A program made the translations under genes and the position numbers. Source: Eudorina sp. 2006-703-Eu-15 (lineage: Eukaryota > Chlorophyta > Chlorophyceae > Chlamydomonadales > Volvocaceae). Taken from it: a stretch of 64,000 bases of DNA. The stretch spans positions 248,001-312,000 of the forward strand of contig BDSI01000023.1 of assembly GCA_003117195.1 (NCBI GenBank), in the 5' to 3' direction. The first letter of the stretch is position 1. Every line of letters starts with the position of its first letter. The notes beneath the pieces are model-generated. The model was given only the letters and a program-made list of their open reading frames with translations. It made no database searches and was not told the origin of the DNA. Of this stretch, positions 1-11,272 are shown one piece after another.

Positions 1-95
1 GCATCCGCCCTTTGGATACCCGCCCGCGCACCCCTCCTCGTACGCACCCTGCTCCGCAGCGGCCCCCCCTTCCCTCCCCTGCCCTGCCGGCCCAC

Positions 96-3000
96 CTTGA
101 ACCCGGACGCCTCGATGACCTTCTCCGCCTTGACCACCTTGCCCTCATCCGCCACCGAGTACTCCAGCTCCGAATCCCCCGTCAGCTTGGGCCGCACGAA
201 CCGCACCGACACGTTGTCGATCTTGGCTTCCGTCACATTGGCGCGCAGGATGCCGTCCTCCATGCCGTCGAAGAAGCCCACGTAGCAGAAGGGCAGCCCG
301 CGGCTCTGGTACCACTGCTCGACCCGGTTGCGCACCTTGTCCATCACGGCAATGTCCACCATGTAGGGCTGCGGGGGCAGGCACTCGGCGCAGATGCGGT
401 CGATCTCCTCCTGCGGCATCAGGGAGGCGCCCTTGACGTCGATGGCGTTGATGCCGCGGAACTTGTGGGGCGTGAAGCGGTAGACGACGCGCTGGTGGTT
501 AGACTTGTCGTCCACGTACTCGGTGCGGATCTCCACCTCGGCGATGTAGTCCTCGTACTGCCTGTGCGGGTTGGTTGGTTGTGGTGATGGCGGTGGTGGT
601 AATGGGGAGGAGAGGCACGGCGCGAGGGGGTTTGGGGTAGGGGCAGGTGTGGGGTCAATAGATGGGGGTCGACACGGACAAGAAAGACGCCACTTCATGA
701 CGTAACGAGTGAGGGATGGGGACGGCATAGGTAACGTACAACACTGGGGATGAGGGTGGTCAACAAAGGGCCCCCCTCCCCCGCGCGGATGGCCACCAGC
801 TCTTAGCTCACATATCAGCGGATGCGCCTGGCAGGGCCGGCTCCCGCCGCACCCCGCACCGCCCATTGGCCCGATCCCCCTGATCTTTCGAGTCCATTCC
901 ACTCCGTTCCGCTCCGCTGCACGACTCCCACTCCCCGCTCGGTCCTTGGCACATGCGCACAACTGCCAGTCGGCCGCCGCCTCTCCTCCATGGTCCTCCT
1001 TGTGCCCCGCCGGAAGGACCCTCCCGCGGTGTGGCCCTTCCATGAATCGCCACAAACACATCCGCAAACACTGAGCACGCCTTCATGTCGAACCAGACAC
1101 AGCCTCTCGCCCTCAGCACGCCTTCCGGTCCTTTTCTGCCGGCCCCCGTCCATGCGATCACCGCTTGCCGCTGCTGTGGGTATTCCTGCCGTCATCCCTT
1201 CTCCCTCCGTCATTGCTGTTGCACGAGCGTCCCGACTGTCAAACCCACAAAACAGTTTGTCACGCCCGCGCCCCGGCTTTCAAAGATGGAACCACCATCG
1301 TCGCCCCCACTGCGCATCTCCCCGCCCTGCCCTGTCACCCTGCATGATCCCTGCCCGCCGCACTTGGCCTCGTGGTCGCTCCCCCCTGGTCTCGCCCCCC
1401 CGGGTCGCTTTCCCCCCGTTGGACGTCCGTCACTACGAACCGGGCGCCCTCGCGAATGACGGCCGATTCGTCCATCCAACCCGACTTCATTCCCGAGTTC
1501 ATCGCAGGTCCCCCACACCGACATCCTCCCTCCCTGGAGAGATCTGGGAACCGGGAGAGGGATGGGGCCCCCCGTCAATCACCACATCCGACATCATGGG
1601 CCTCCCCCAGGATGGATGAAGGACTGCAAGCAGTTGAAAATCCCTCAGGCCCCGACTGGTCGGTGCTGGTCCAGGGCAGGGGTGGTGCTGGTGGAGTCCG
1701 TGCGTTCAGGACGCCCCGCGCATGGAGCCGCATCCACGAGCTGCCTTTCAGATAGTCACGCGGGGACGGCGGGGATGCCAGGGACCTCCCAGAGTCACTT
1801 CACGGCGGAAGGGGGATGCTGTCAAGGAGAGTCGTGCCGCCCACCCTCATGCGGCACCACGAGGTCTCCGAAACTGAGGACCTGCATACCCCCAACCGAC
1901 TGCGGAATGGTTCTCTGGGCAGACAAAGAGACTGCGCATGCGGGTCGGGTGCGCCGCCGCCCCTCCGACATCCTCTGCGACGCCGTCCTCCCTCCGGCAA
2001 CGCCCTCCGGGTCCGGTCGCCCGCGCAGACCCCCTCCCCCGGCTCGGGTCCCCCGAGTTGCCATGAACCCCGCCCCGCGCTTTGCCGCATCCTCGAGGAC
2101 AGCCCGAAGGCTCGCCCCTTGCCGCCGCGGCCTGGCCTCACCGCGGTCAGCTCCCTGTGGGCCCACCCGTCCAGTAGCTGGACAGCGTTCCACCGTCCAT
2201 TCATGCGGAACCGCTGCCACGATATCAACAATTTCACACCGCCTTGGCGCAATCTTCTGCCGTGCTGCACCGAAGGACCCATAGCCTTCGCCCCCACGTC
2301 ATCTCCTACCTCGCTCTCTTGAGACTCCCCCCATCACGCTCAGCAAACGCCCGTCTGCCCCGCCGGTGCCGCCCCTAAGAGTTGAATCCCCCTCATCGGC
2401 CTGTCAGCCCTCGGCCCCATCCCTCCGGACGTCCAAGGCCCCAGCCAGCCAGCCACCTTCCCCCCTCGGCCCTCTCCGGTTCGGGGCTCTTCAAGTACAA
2501 ACACCTTCCCCCTCCATCAAGCCCTCCCATCGCAACCCCCTCTTCTCCTTCCCCTTCCCCCTGCTTTTTCCCGTTCCCGTTCCGTGCTCACATCTCCAGT
2601 TTGCGGCGGTCGTCCAGCAGGTCCTGCTTCTCAAAGATATGCCCCTCCTGAACCGTCAGCAGGTCCTTCAGCTCCGCCTGAGCAGGCCAACACGAAAGAG
2701 GGGGGGGCGGACGGGGCAAGGGGGCCAAGGAGGAGGACAGAGGGCCAAAGGAGGCGCCAGGAAGGGGCCGATGTGGATCGTGAAGCAAAGGCGAGGAGAG
2801 TGCCAAGATGCATGGTAGGCACAGGGAGAGCGGGAATCGCAGATCCGACGCTTTGGGTTGGGCTTGCGGCTCCACGGATCTAGTCAGCCCAGTGCAGTTG
2901 GACCGGGTGCGGACCCAGGAGCCGCCAGCAGGCACAACGAGCTGAAAACGCATATGCCGTGCCTTGTAGGGCCGGCTAAGCAACTGGCCTCTTCATAGAA

Positions 3001-3823
3001 CCCGCATTCGATGACCGCCAGATCAGATCCGGTCTCAACCTGGTTGGTTGAACCTCGGCGATGTTCGGCGTTACATAAGCGGAGCCAGTATGACACTCCC
3101 CCCCGGCTCCCGCCGCATACCATCACAAGTCCGGAATTGTGGCACTCCGTCGCCGTTGGCCGGCACAGATCAGTGCGGCACAGGCTGTCGGCCGTACAGC
3201 ATGTCCTCTTGTTCACCCCAGCCTCTGCCCTCCGGTCCCAGCCAAGAATGAATACCCCTCTGTCCCCAGCCGAAAGATGTGAGGGGGCCGCATCGCACCT
3301 CGGTGGGCAAATTGCCGACCTCCGGCCAGCCCTCGATGACGATTTCGACGCAGCGGTTCGTCCCTGTCCGCTCGCCAGGCTTCTGCTCAAGATCCTCGCT
3401 GTCCGTAATCAAATTCTTCCAGTCACGGCCATTTTTGCCATCTGAATCTTTGTCCTCTGCTTTTGCAGCGAGCTCAAACAGCGGCATTGCCCATCCGCCG
3501 TCGGGTTGTCCATTCCCATTTCCTCCACCGCCTCCACCTCCACCCCCGCCTCCTCGCCCGGCTCCACTGCCTCCAAAACCGCCGAGGTTGGGTACAATGG
3601 CAAATGCTGAAAGGCCGGAGGAAAGCCCGAAGACGCCTAGCCGAGAGTCGGGCTGCTGCTTTGCGCTCGATCCGGAGCAGGTGCTGCTGCTAGAGCAGCC
3701 CTGATCATTGCTTGGAACATGGGACTGCGACGCTTGTACCCGGACGGAGAGCAGACGACTTGCGACGCAAGGTGTCGGCCGCGCAGCCAGCCGGCCAGGG
3801 CAATTGACTGTCTTCCCCAGCAT
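96..3823 (-). CDS. TOC75: TOC75-like Omp85 chloroplast protein-import channel (5' part, cut by left edge)
   Basis: Three phase-compatible exons: 3823-3299, 2677-2592 and 561-96, giving 359 aa before a donor at 95. Residues 1-35 (MLGKTVNCPGRLAARP...) look like a transit peptide. A run of eleven glycines follows near residue 95, a feature known from plant TOC75 precursors. From CVEIVIEGWPEVG onward the protein has the alternating pattern of POTRA domains: a LLTVQEGHIFEKQDLLDDRR helix-loop, then INAIDVKGASLMPQEEI starting a second repeat and NVTEAKIDNVSVRFVR closing it. The C-terminal beta-barrel lies off the window. The intron between exons 2 and 3 is about 2 kb (562-2591), C-rich, and shows nothing else I can support. 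Family role: the protein-conducting channel of the outer chloroplast envelope. OEP80/TOC75-V is the alternative; the polyglycine favours TOC75. Confidence 0.72.
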
Positions 3824-4194
3824 GTTTATCGCCGATCCCCTAATCTACAGCAGAATTAGACTAGAGCTGCATGAGGATCGTGCGTCAGCCCTGACTCGTC
3901 AGCCGCCGCCTGGTCGGGCAATGAGCGACAGCGCGAGTCACAGCGGGCTAATTGCGATGTAATTACGTGATATCTCAATAAAGGAAAGTTAGATCCAACT
4001 ATGACTCTCACGAGCCTCAGTCTCGTTCACCAAAGTGCTGCCGTACGGGCTTCCACTTCCCATTTTCTCCGAAAGGTGAATATGCATAGTAACAATCAAC
4101 CGCGGAACAAGCGGTACTGAGCCGCATTGATATTTCAATCTCGGGACATTTGCTATTGCGCAGTCTGCACGAGTGAAACGCTCACATCGGCAGG
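3824..4194. promoter_or_regulatory. Shared divergent 5' region between TOC75-like gene and squalene synthase
   Basis: Only 371 bp separate the two start codons, which face away from each other. Both 5'UTRs and promoters must fit here unless there are upstream non-coding exons. The stretch is less GC-rich than its flanks. I could not identify a TATA box or a known element with confidence. Confidence 0.5.
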
Positions 4195-7100
4195 ATGGGA
4201 AAGCTAGGCGAGATCCTGTCTCATCCTACTGAGATATTACCTCTGGTACGCAACAGTGATCATGCTTTGAAGCTTACAGATCAAGCTGCTCGGAGTTGAT
4301 GGGTATTAACACACCGGTCGATTCCCGCGCCCTGGTCCATAGGCGCGCATGTGGCACGCTGCGAAGAAGGCGAGCAGGCTTCCAAAAGACCCAGATCTGG
4401 CGTTTTGCTATGGCATCTTGAACGATGTGTCTCGTAGGTGAGGTTAGCGGTGCGGACTGGCGCGGGTTTCGTGTTGACCAAGCCCGCCAAACCGCACTTG
4501 CCCGCACAACAGTTTTGCAATCGTCATCCAGCAACTTCCAAACCCTCTTCGAGACGCCATATGCGTGTTCTACCTGGTGTTGCGGGGTCTGGACACGGTT
4601 GAGGACGACATGGCACTGGAGGTCAGCTTCAAGGTGCCGCAGCTGAAGGCCTTCCACGAGAGCATTTACCAGCGGTAGGTGCGCGGGGAAAGCTGGTTTG
4701 CGCAGCCGCCCCTGGGATTTCGTAATGGCTGACTTGAACTTACTTTTCCAGACGTGCATCGGACGAAGTGGGTGACTGCGGGACAGCCGTCATAAGGGGG
4801 AAGGCCCTGTGGCATTATCGGCACGGCCGCACTCCTGCGCAACGAAACACCAGCAATGTACCTGTGCGTTAAAGCTACGACATCAATGTGCAGCTACGTC
4901 CCGTTGGCCATTCACGTCGTACCATTGCACCCCGCCTGTTACCCCTCCCTTGCCCCTGGGTGTCATCCGTACCCGCACGCCACCCTCCCTCGCGCAGCGG
5001 CTTTTCCATGGCCTGCGGGACCAACCACTACAAGCGCCTCATGGCCAACTTCGGCATCGTGGTGAACGTGTTCCTGAACCTGGACCCCATGTTCCAGCAC
5101 GTCATCGCCGACATCACCAAGCGCATGGGTTACGGCATGGCGGAGTTCATCGAGAAGGAGGTGCGACGCCCTCTGGCCGCAGCTGATCGGCCAACTCCGC
5201 GTCCAGTCATCCCCGTTGGACCGTTGGTGGGGGTGGGGGCGGGGGCCACGATAAGCTGCTTGCCCAGAAGGAACCGGGGGGCTCCGAGCCCTCCAGAGGC
5301 TGTCAGGGTGGTTGCGAAGGGGCGAATGTCAGTGATGACGACGCGGCGGTCTGCAGCTCTTGACACTCGGTCTCGTGTCGCCGTGTCACTGTTGCAGGTG
5401 CTGACGGTTAAGGACTATGACCTGTACTGCCACTACGTGGCGGGGCTGGTGGGCATCGGCCTGTCGCAGTTGTTCGGTGAGGCGGAGCACGGGCGTGGGT
5501 CGAACGGGCCGGGGCCGAGCGGGGCCGGGGTTGAACAGGACCTCGAGGCAGAGGGATTATCGCTGTTGACAGCAGCAACGGTCTACCGTGTAAACCAGGA
5601 ACAGTGGGTTCAACAGTGGGTTCAACGGGCATACACCGCTGTTCCTGGGATATACCATAGCCGATGAGTCTGGCTGGATGTTCGCCAGCTGGGGGTTGGA
5701 GGAACTGGTTTTGTAGACGAGTCGTTCTCACGGCCGCTAGTGCACCGCCCCACACCGCGGGGGCCTCGGCTGTGCCACCACCTGGCAGTCTTGCTGTTCC
5801 GGTCACCCCTCTTGCGGCGCGAATTTATCACCACCAGAACGAGCTCGGTCAGCCTTCGTGCGGCGCAGCGCGGGATGCACATACACATACATGTTAGCAG
5901 CCCAGCCCTGTGCACCCAAGCTGCGTCCCGACCGCCCGGACGCCTCGTCCTGCCCCCGGGCCCCGTTCCGTGTCCTTAGCCGCCAGCGGCCTGGAGTCTG
6001 CCTCCCTGGCCTCCGAGGAGGACCTGGCCAACCACATGGGGCTGTTCCTGCAGAAGACCAACATCATCCGGGACTACCTGGTGGGTCCAAACTGAACTGG
6101 GTCGCTGGAGGGCCCTCGGGGCGGGGAGTCGGAAACGTATGGGTGACCCAAATCACGTGTAGGAGCGGCCCGCGTGGAGCGGAGTGTGTATGTACCCGGA
6201 TCCCATGCAAGCAGGAAGTGCACGGGGGCACTATAAGGTGAAAAGGGGGGGACCGGTGGAGCTACTATCACAGGGCAAGGATGTATTAACGTGCGGGTGT
6301 ATGGTGACTGCTGGGGCGGTGTCTCAACGGTACACATGCGATGGTTGCAGGGGTTGTGACGGAAGGGCACGGCGTCAAAACCATTGCCTCGGGATGAAGG
6401 TCCTGTGAGGGTCGGTGGTGCAGCACAGACGGACCCCACGCGCGTCTGCGCGGGGCGGGGGGGGCCCGCAGCACCCCACGACTGGCAGCTCATTGCAAAC
6501 GGGCTGTGGGGATCTTTTGGATGGCGTAGAGAAGGGCTGTCCAGCAGTTTCGAGGTGCAGGAGGGCAGCCACGGCAGTCCAGTCAGGGTGTTGGGAGACC
6601 GGCGATGATGACCTGACCCCAAGCAGGAGCGGCACGATTGCGCCCCGCGCCGGGGAGCCCCCTGGTCGCGGCAGGTGCGTGAGGATGCTGAAGCCGCACC
6701 GATAGCGGATAAACCGACTGAGCCGCGCTCCCTCATAACATCGCCCTGCGGACGCCCTCCGTGGACGCCCTCTACGCACAACTTCCGGCACCGCAGCGCA
6801 GCGCCCCGCCGTCCCGTGTATGCATATACGTTATGTATATGTGCATGCTATGCTCCTCAAAAGTTGGGACTTGCCCATGCGGGAGGTTTACGACGGATGC
6901 CTTGATCAACTGGACGCATCCCTGTCCGCACGTCTTGCGCCGAACATCTGGCCGCCCACCCGTGCACCCACAGAAGATCGTCCTGGGTTTGTATTTTGTT
7001 TCAAATCCCACACCCGCAGGAGGACATCATGGAGGAGCCCGCACCGCGCATGTTCTGGCCGCGGGAGATCTGGGGCCGGTACGGCACCTCCCTCGCGGAC

Positions 7101-9191
7101 TTCAAGGACCCGGCCAACCGCAAGCAGGCGGTGCAGTGCCTCAACAACATGGTGAGGGTGAGGGGCCAGTCCGGGGCACTACCGCCGAGAAGGGGGAGGC
7201 GGGAGGGGCCGGTTTCGCTGTCTTGACTGACATTGACATCAGCGGGAGGGGCCCGATCAAGGACAGGGCTGCGGTATCAGCTGGCCTGGCGGCCGAGTTT
7301 GGGGGCTGTCCGTTCGCGTGGCGTTTGTTTGTTGGGTCCTTGGTGTGCGTCAGGGGGTCCAGGGCGGAGGAGGAACGGCAGCCACGCCAGCGACGGCCGC
7401 GGAAGGAAGCGCAGGGCAGAGAGGCAGTATGCAGTTCGTGTTCGAGAAGGGGCTGTGAAGTGCGGATGTGAGCTGTGGCGTCGAGGCAAAAGCGCCCTTA
7501 TGGGAACCGCACGGTGGTGAGGTGCATGGGGTGACCCCGCGGCCGACCTTTCGGATCTGACCAGCAGTCCAAAGGACGTCAAGAAATGGCTGTTATCGTA
7601 CAACCTGCGATCCTCTGTGGCCGCCCTTTGCGTGCTGCTTCTCGTGCAACCCCCCTTCCAGATCACGGACGCGCTGCGGCACCTGCCGTACTGCCTGCAG
7701 TACATGCAGCAGCTGAAGCATGTGCTGGTGTTCCGCTTCTGCGCGATCCCGCAAATCATGGCGGCCGGCACTCTGGCGATGTGCTACGACAACGGCAAGG
7801 TGTTCGAAGGTGTGGGGGGTGGGCGCCGAGCGCCGCAGTGCAGCAGCACTACAACGGTCCGGCCCCATCCGCGGGTGGCCTCACGGAAGCCTTTGACCCC
7901 CCGTCACGGGGCCCTTGTTGTCATCGGGATTGCTCGCATAAAGCATGCGCTGCTGGCCATGGTGCCTGGTGCGTGGTGGTCGCCGCTTTGCTGTTCGGTT
8001 GTCGACTGGACCCACCCAGCCCGCACCCGCCTCCTCCTGGCCGGCGGCGGCAGGTGTGGTGAAGATGCGGCGGGGCGAGACGGCCAAGGTGTTTGAGACG
8101 TGCAACGACCTGGGGGACGTGTACCGCTGGTTCATCAAGTTCCTGCAGATGATACAGCGCAAGGTGCGGCCAATGTGGGGGCCCGATCCGGGGGTGTTGG
8201 GCGTGTGGGGATCCGTGGGAATACAAGGGGGATACCGGGTGGTGTTGATGCGCTGAGGTCGAACCCTGGCTAGCCAACGAGCCAGCCCCGACACGGCTGG
8301 GCGTGGGTCTGTTGGCGGGAAGGAGCTTCCCCTGGTGTCTGCTGTGATGGGGTGAGTTGCTGCGGGACAGGCGGGGCTGGACATTATTGTCAGCCCCTCG
8401 TTCAGATGTGACGGCGCCAGGACTGACTCTGTGGCCGCAACCACCCGGTCCCACAGGTCGACGGGCAGGTCGCGGCGGACGACCCCACGCTGCCGCTCAT
8501 GCGCAGCGAGGTGGCCGCAAACCTCAATCGCTGCCAGACGGCGCTGGCGCAGGTGGATGCGGGGGGGCGGGCCGAAGGGGGGCCGGGCTGCGGGTGGAAG
8601 TGCGTGCGGGTGGAGGGGGGTGTCGCAATGGGAGTCAGCCGACGGGTGACTTAGGGCAACAGGCGGCCATGACGGGGACGGTGGAATGGAGATGTTGCCA
8701 CCGCCACCGCGCCACGGGAGGGCTGTGCCCAGCGACCGGCGGCGCGGCCCGTCCATCCACCCCGGCCCGCTCGCTCGCCTCTGGCCCTTCCAGGCACGCC
8801 ACGCATTCACCACGCGGATGCCACACAAAACGCCTCCCCATCCGCGTATCGCGTTCGGGCTTCCACTCTCGATGTGTCGATGACCCTCTTTTACCTCCCC
8901 CTACCCCTCCCTCCCTCCCTGCCTTTTACCTCTCCCCCCCAGTGGCGCCTGACGACGGCGGTCCAGGGCAGCGCCCTGGCAGTGGCGCGCGACATGACAG
9001 CCCTGGCGCTCACGGGCTCCTACTTCTACTATGTGTGGCGGCTGGGCGGCCCAGGGCCCGAGGCTCTGCCGGAAGCCTTGCGACCGTACGCCTGGGTGCT
9101 GGACCAGCACGTGCTGCTGCAGCGGGCGGTGTCGGCGGTGTTGCTGCTGCTGGTGTTCGCGGTGGTGGTCAGCGAGCGGAGAAAGGTGTGA
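4195..9191 (+). CDS. SQS1: Squalene synthase (farnesyl-diphosphate farnesyltransferase)
   Basis: Eleven exons join in phase to 461 aa: 4195-4245, 4343-4437, 4513-4674, 4998-5160, 5398-5476, 5980-6080, 7020-7151, 7662-7809, 8054-8163, 8457-8552, 8943-9191. The enzyme condenses two farnesyl diphosphates to presqualene diphosphate and reduces it to squalene with NADPH, the first committed step to sterols. Visible hallmarks: start [29 protein letters not shown] near residue 50, the first Mg-binding motif DTVEDD (76-81), [20 protein letters not shown], and the second Asp-rich motif DYLED (215-219) split across exons 6 and 7. A C-terminal hydrophobic anchor, [15 protein letters not shown], is followed by SERRKV as expected for an ER tail anchor. 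Length is near the plant norm of about 410-460 aa. The start is supported by family-like N-terminal sequence and correct phase into exon 2. Confidence 0.96.
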
Positions 9192-11272
9192 GGAGGGGAG
9201 GGTGTGTGTGCCGGTATGACTTGAAATGTGCTTACCAGCGAAGCGGCAGAGACGATTGGCATGGAGAACAGGACAACTTCGCGCTACCAGTGGTGGGAGG
9301 GCGTGTGTGTGAGCAGAGCCCGGCAGGAAGAGGGTGTGCGGAGCCTGAGGCTTGGGGATTCGGCCGAGGGCAAGAAGGGCCGGCAATGGAGGGGGGGCCT
9401 CTGAAGGCAGAGCGCTGTATTGCTATGTGTCAACGAGTGCGAGCAGGAGTGTGCTGCCACTGGCGGCGACTGGGGAGTCCGCGCGGGTGGGGTTGAGGGT
9501 GCAGGAGTACTTGTGCAGGAAAGGGGCGCGTAGCGGGAAGGAGGATGAACCAAAGTTCCTGGATGGTTGACGTGTGGACTTTGGACGGGTTGGAAACAAG
9601 CAGAGGGCTGGCGGGCGGGCGGCGGTATCTGCGTCGTGTTGCGGCCCTTCAGTGGGGGTTGGGCGGCGGTGTTGCGCTGCGAACTGAGGACAGCGAGCGA
9701 ACTGCAGCCGCAGCCCAGTGGGTGTGGGCGGTGTGGGATCGGGCGAAGGACGGTCCCAGGTGCGACCGGCTGAGCCCGCTAGGATGTTGGGGTACTGGAG
9801 CGCCTGACGGATGTATCACAGGGTTTTACGCAAATGTATCATGTGCTATAGGATTTGGTCAGGGGTGGTGTAGGGTTTGGTGATCATCTATGTACGGCAT
9901 TCAGGGCTTCCACCCTGGCGCAGGATGTCGGACGGCGCAGGGTGTGCGACGACTGCACCAGCTTGCCGGTCATCCAGTACTGTACATGACTTGACCAACC
10001 GAGCGTGCGCTGCGTGAGGGTCCACCTCTTGCGACGCGAACAGGTTATTGCTTGTGTGCTTGTGTGTGTGGTTATGGGTTATAGGACCGAGCGGTACAAC
10101 TGCGGCGCCGCTCCTTGCCTGTGAGGACGGAGAACGGCGGCGCGACGTCGAAGAATAGGGAAGGCGCGCGTCAGCGTGTTTGACCCGCGGCGGCAGCAAC
10201 GGCCGTTACAGTTGAAGTACCACAGGCGATGTGCCGCTGTAGTCATCCACCAGCCTTGCGACTTGCTCTCGGGGGGGGGGCCGCGATGTGCTGCGATGTG
10301 GAGACGAGGTGGGCGCGCGGCGAACCGCAGGTAGTCTTCCTGGGAGACGGCTTCCTGGACTGCGTCCCGATCAGCAGCATCGCGGGCGTGCCCCTTCGCA
10401 CGGCCGCAACTTTCGCGACTGGCTCCCTACCGACCGGGTGTTGCGGTCAAGATGGATCGATGCGTTGAGTACATATGGCCCTCTGGCGCATTCGAGTGAC
10501 AGCTCTAACTTTAAGATGGGCAAGTGATATGTGGACAAGCCCGGTGGAGGGCGTTGTGTCATTGCTTTTTACCAACGATGCTGGTGCCTTCTCCATGCAC
10601 CGTAATATCGTCGTCCTCCTCCTTGTGGAGCTGCCGCTGACTGAGTGGCGGTGGTGCACAGCTGCCTAGTGGCCAAAGTGGCTGCTGACGAGCGGAAACG
10701 AGATGCTGCGATCGGCGGCAGCCGGGGCGATCTGATCCCGATGGCGGGGAATTCGATCCCAACGCGGAGGCCAAGCGCGCGGCGCAGCGCACATGGCCAG
10801 GCAGGCACTCGGTCCTCAGGTCGTGGTCCCATATTTTGACCCAAAGGGCGCCGGCCGGAGTTGATGACCGGAGGGGCCCGGAGGCATCCAATGCGGCGCT
10901 GGATGAGAAAGGGACTTGGAGACCGCAGCCAATGCGCCCGAGGGAACAACCTAGGCGCGCGCGCTTCGGTTCTTGTTTGCCACGGTGACGGCTGACATGT
11001 CGTTGGCGACCAACCGCTTGGCAACCGACGTCGGGTACCGGCAAAAAACCTAAACCTACGTGCCGGCGCCCGAAAACTGTCTTGTCAACATCTCTGCTGC
11101 GTATCCTGTACTTTATAAAAGAAAGGAGCCACTTATCTAAGTTCTCTATTGCAAGTTGTTTTTTGAAGCCGGGCCACATTCACCCTGAATCCCCAGCCGG
11201 TACCCGCCTCCCGACTTCCTGACCGCGACCCCGCTGCATCCGGACGTGCACACCCTCAGTGCGCCCCCCCTG
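9192..11272. other. Intergenic: SQS 3'UTR and upstream region of fasciclin gene
   Basis: About 2 kb with no exon I can support on either strand. It should hold the SQS 3'UTR, but I found no exact TGTAA motif on the plus strand here. A TTACA (TGTAA on the minus strand) lies at 10206-10210 without a recognisable minus-strand gene upstream of it. Open frames here lack family features and look like chance. Confidence 0.5.

Noticed and set aside
822..1619. Plus-strand open frames in the first 2.5 kb
   Set aside because: They lie in the C-rich intron of the minus-strand TOC75-like gene and have proline/serine-rich random composition.
8357..9496. 379-codon plus-strand open frame across the last squalene synthase exons
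   Set aside because: Wrong frame. The true last exon (8943-9191) carries the squalene synthase C-terminus and membrane anchor.
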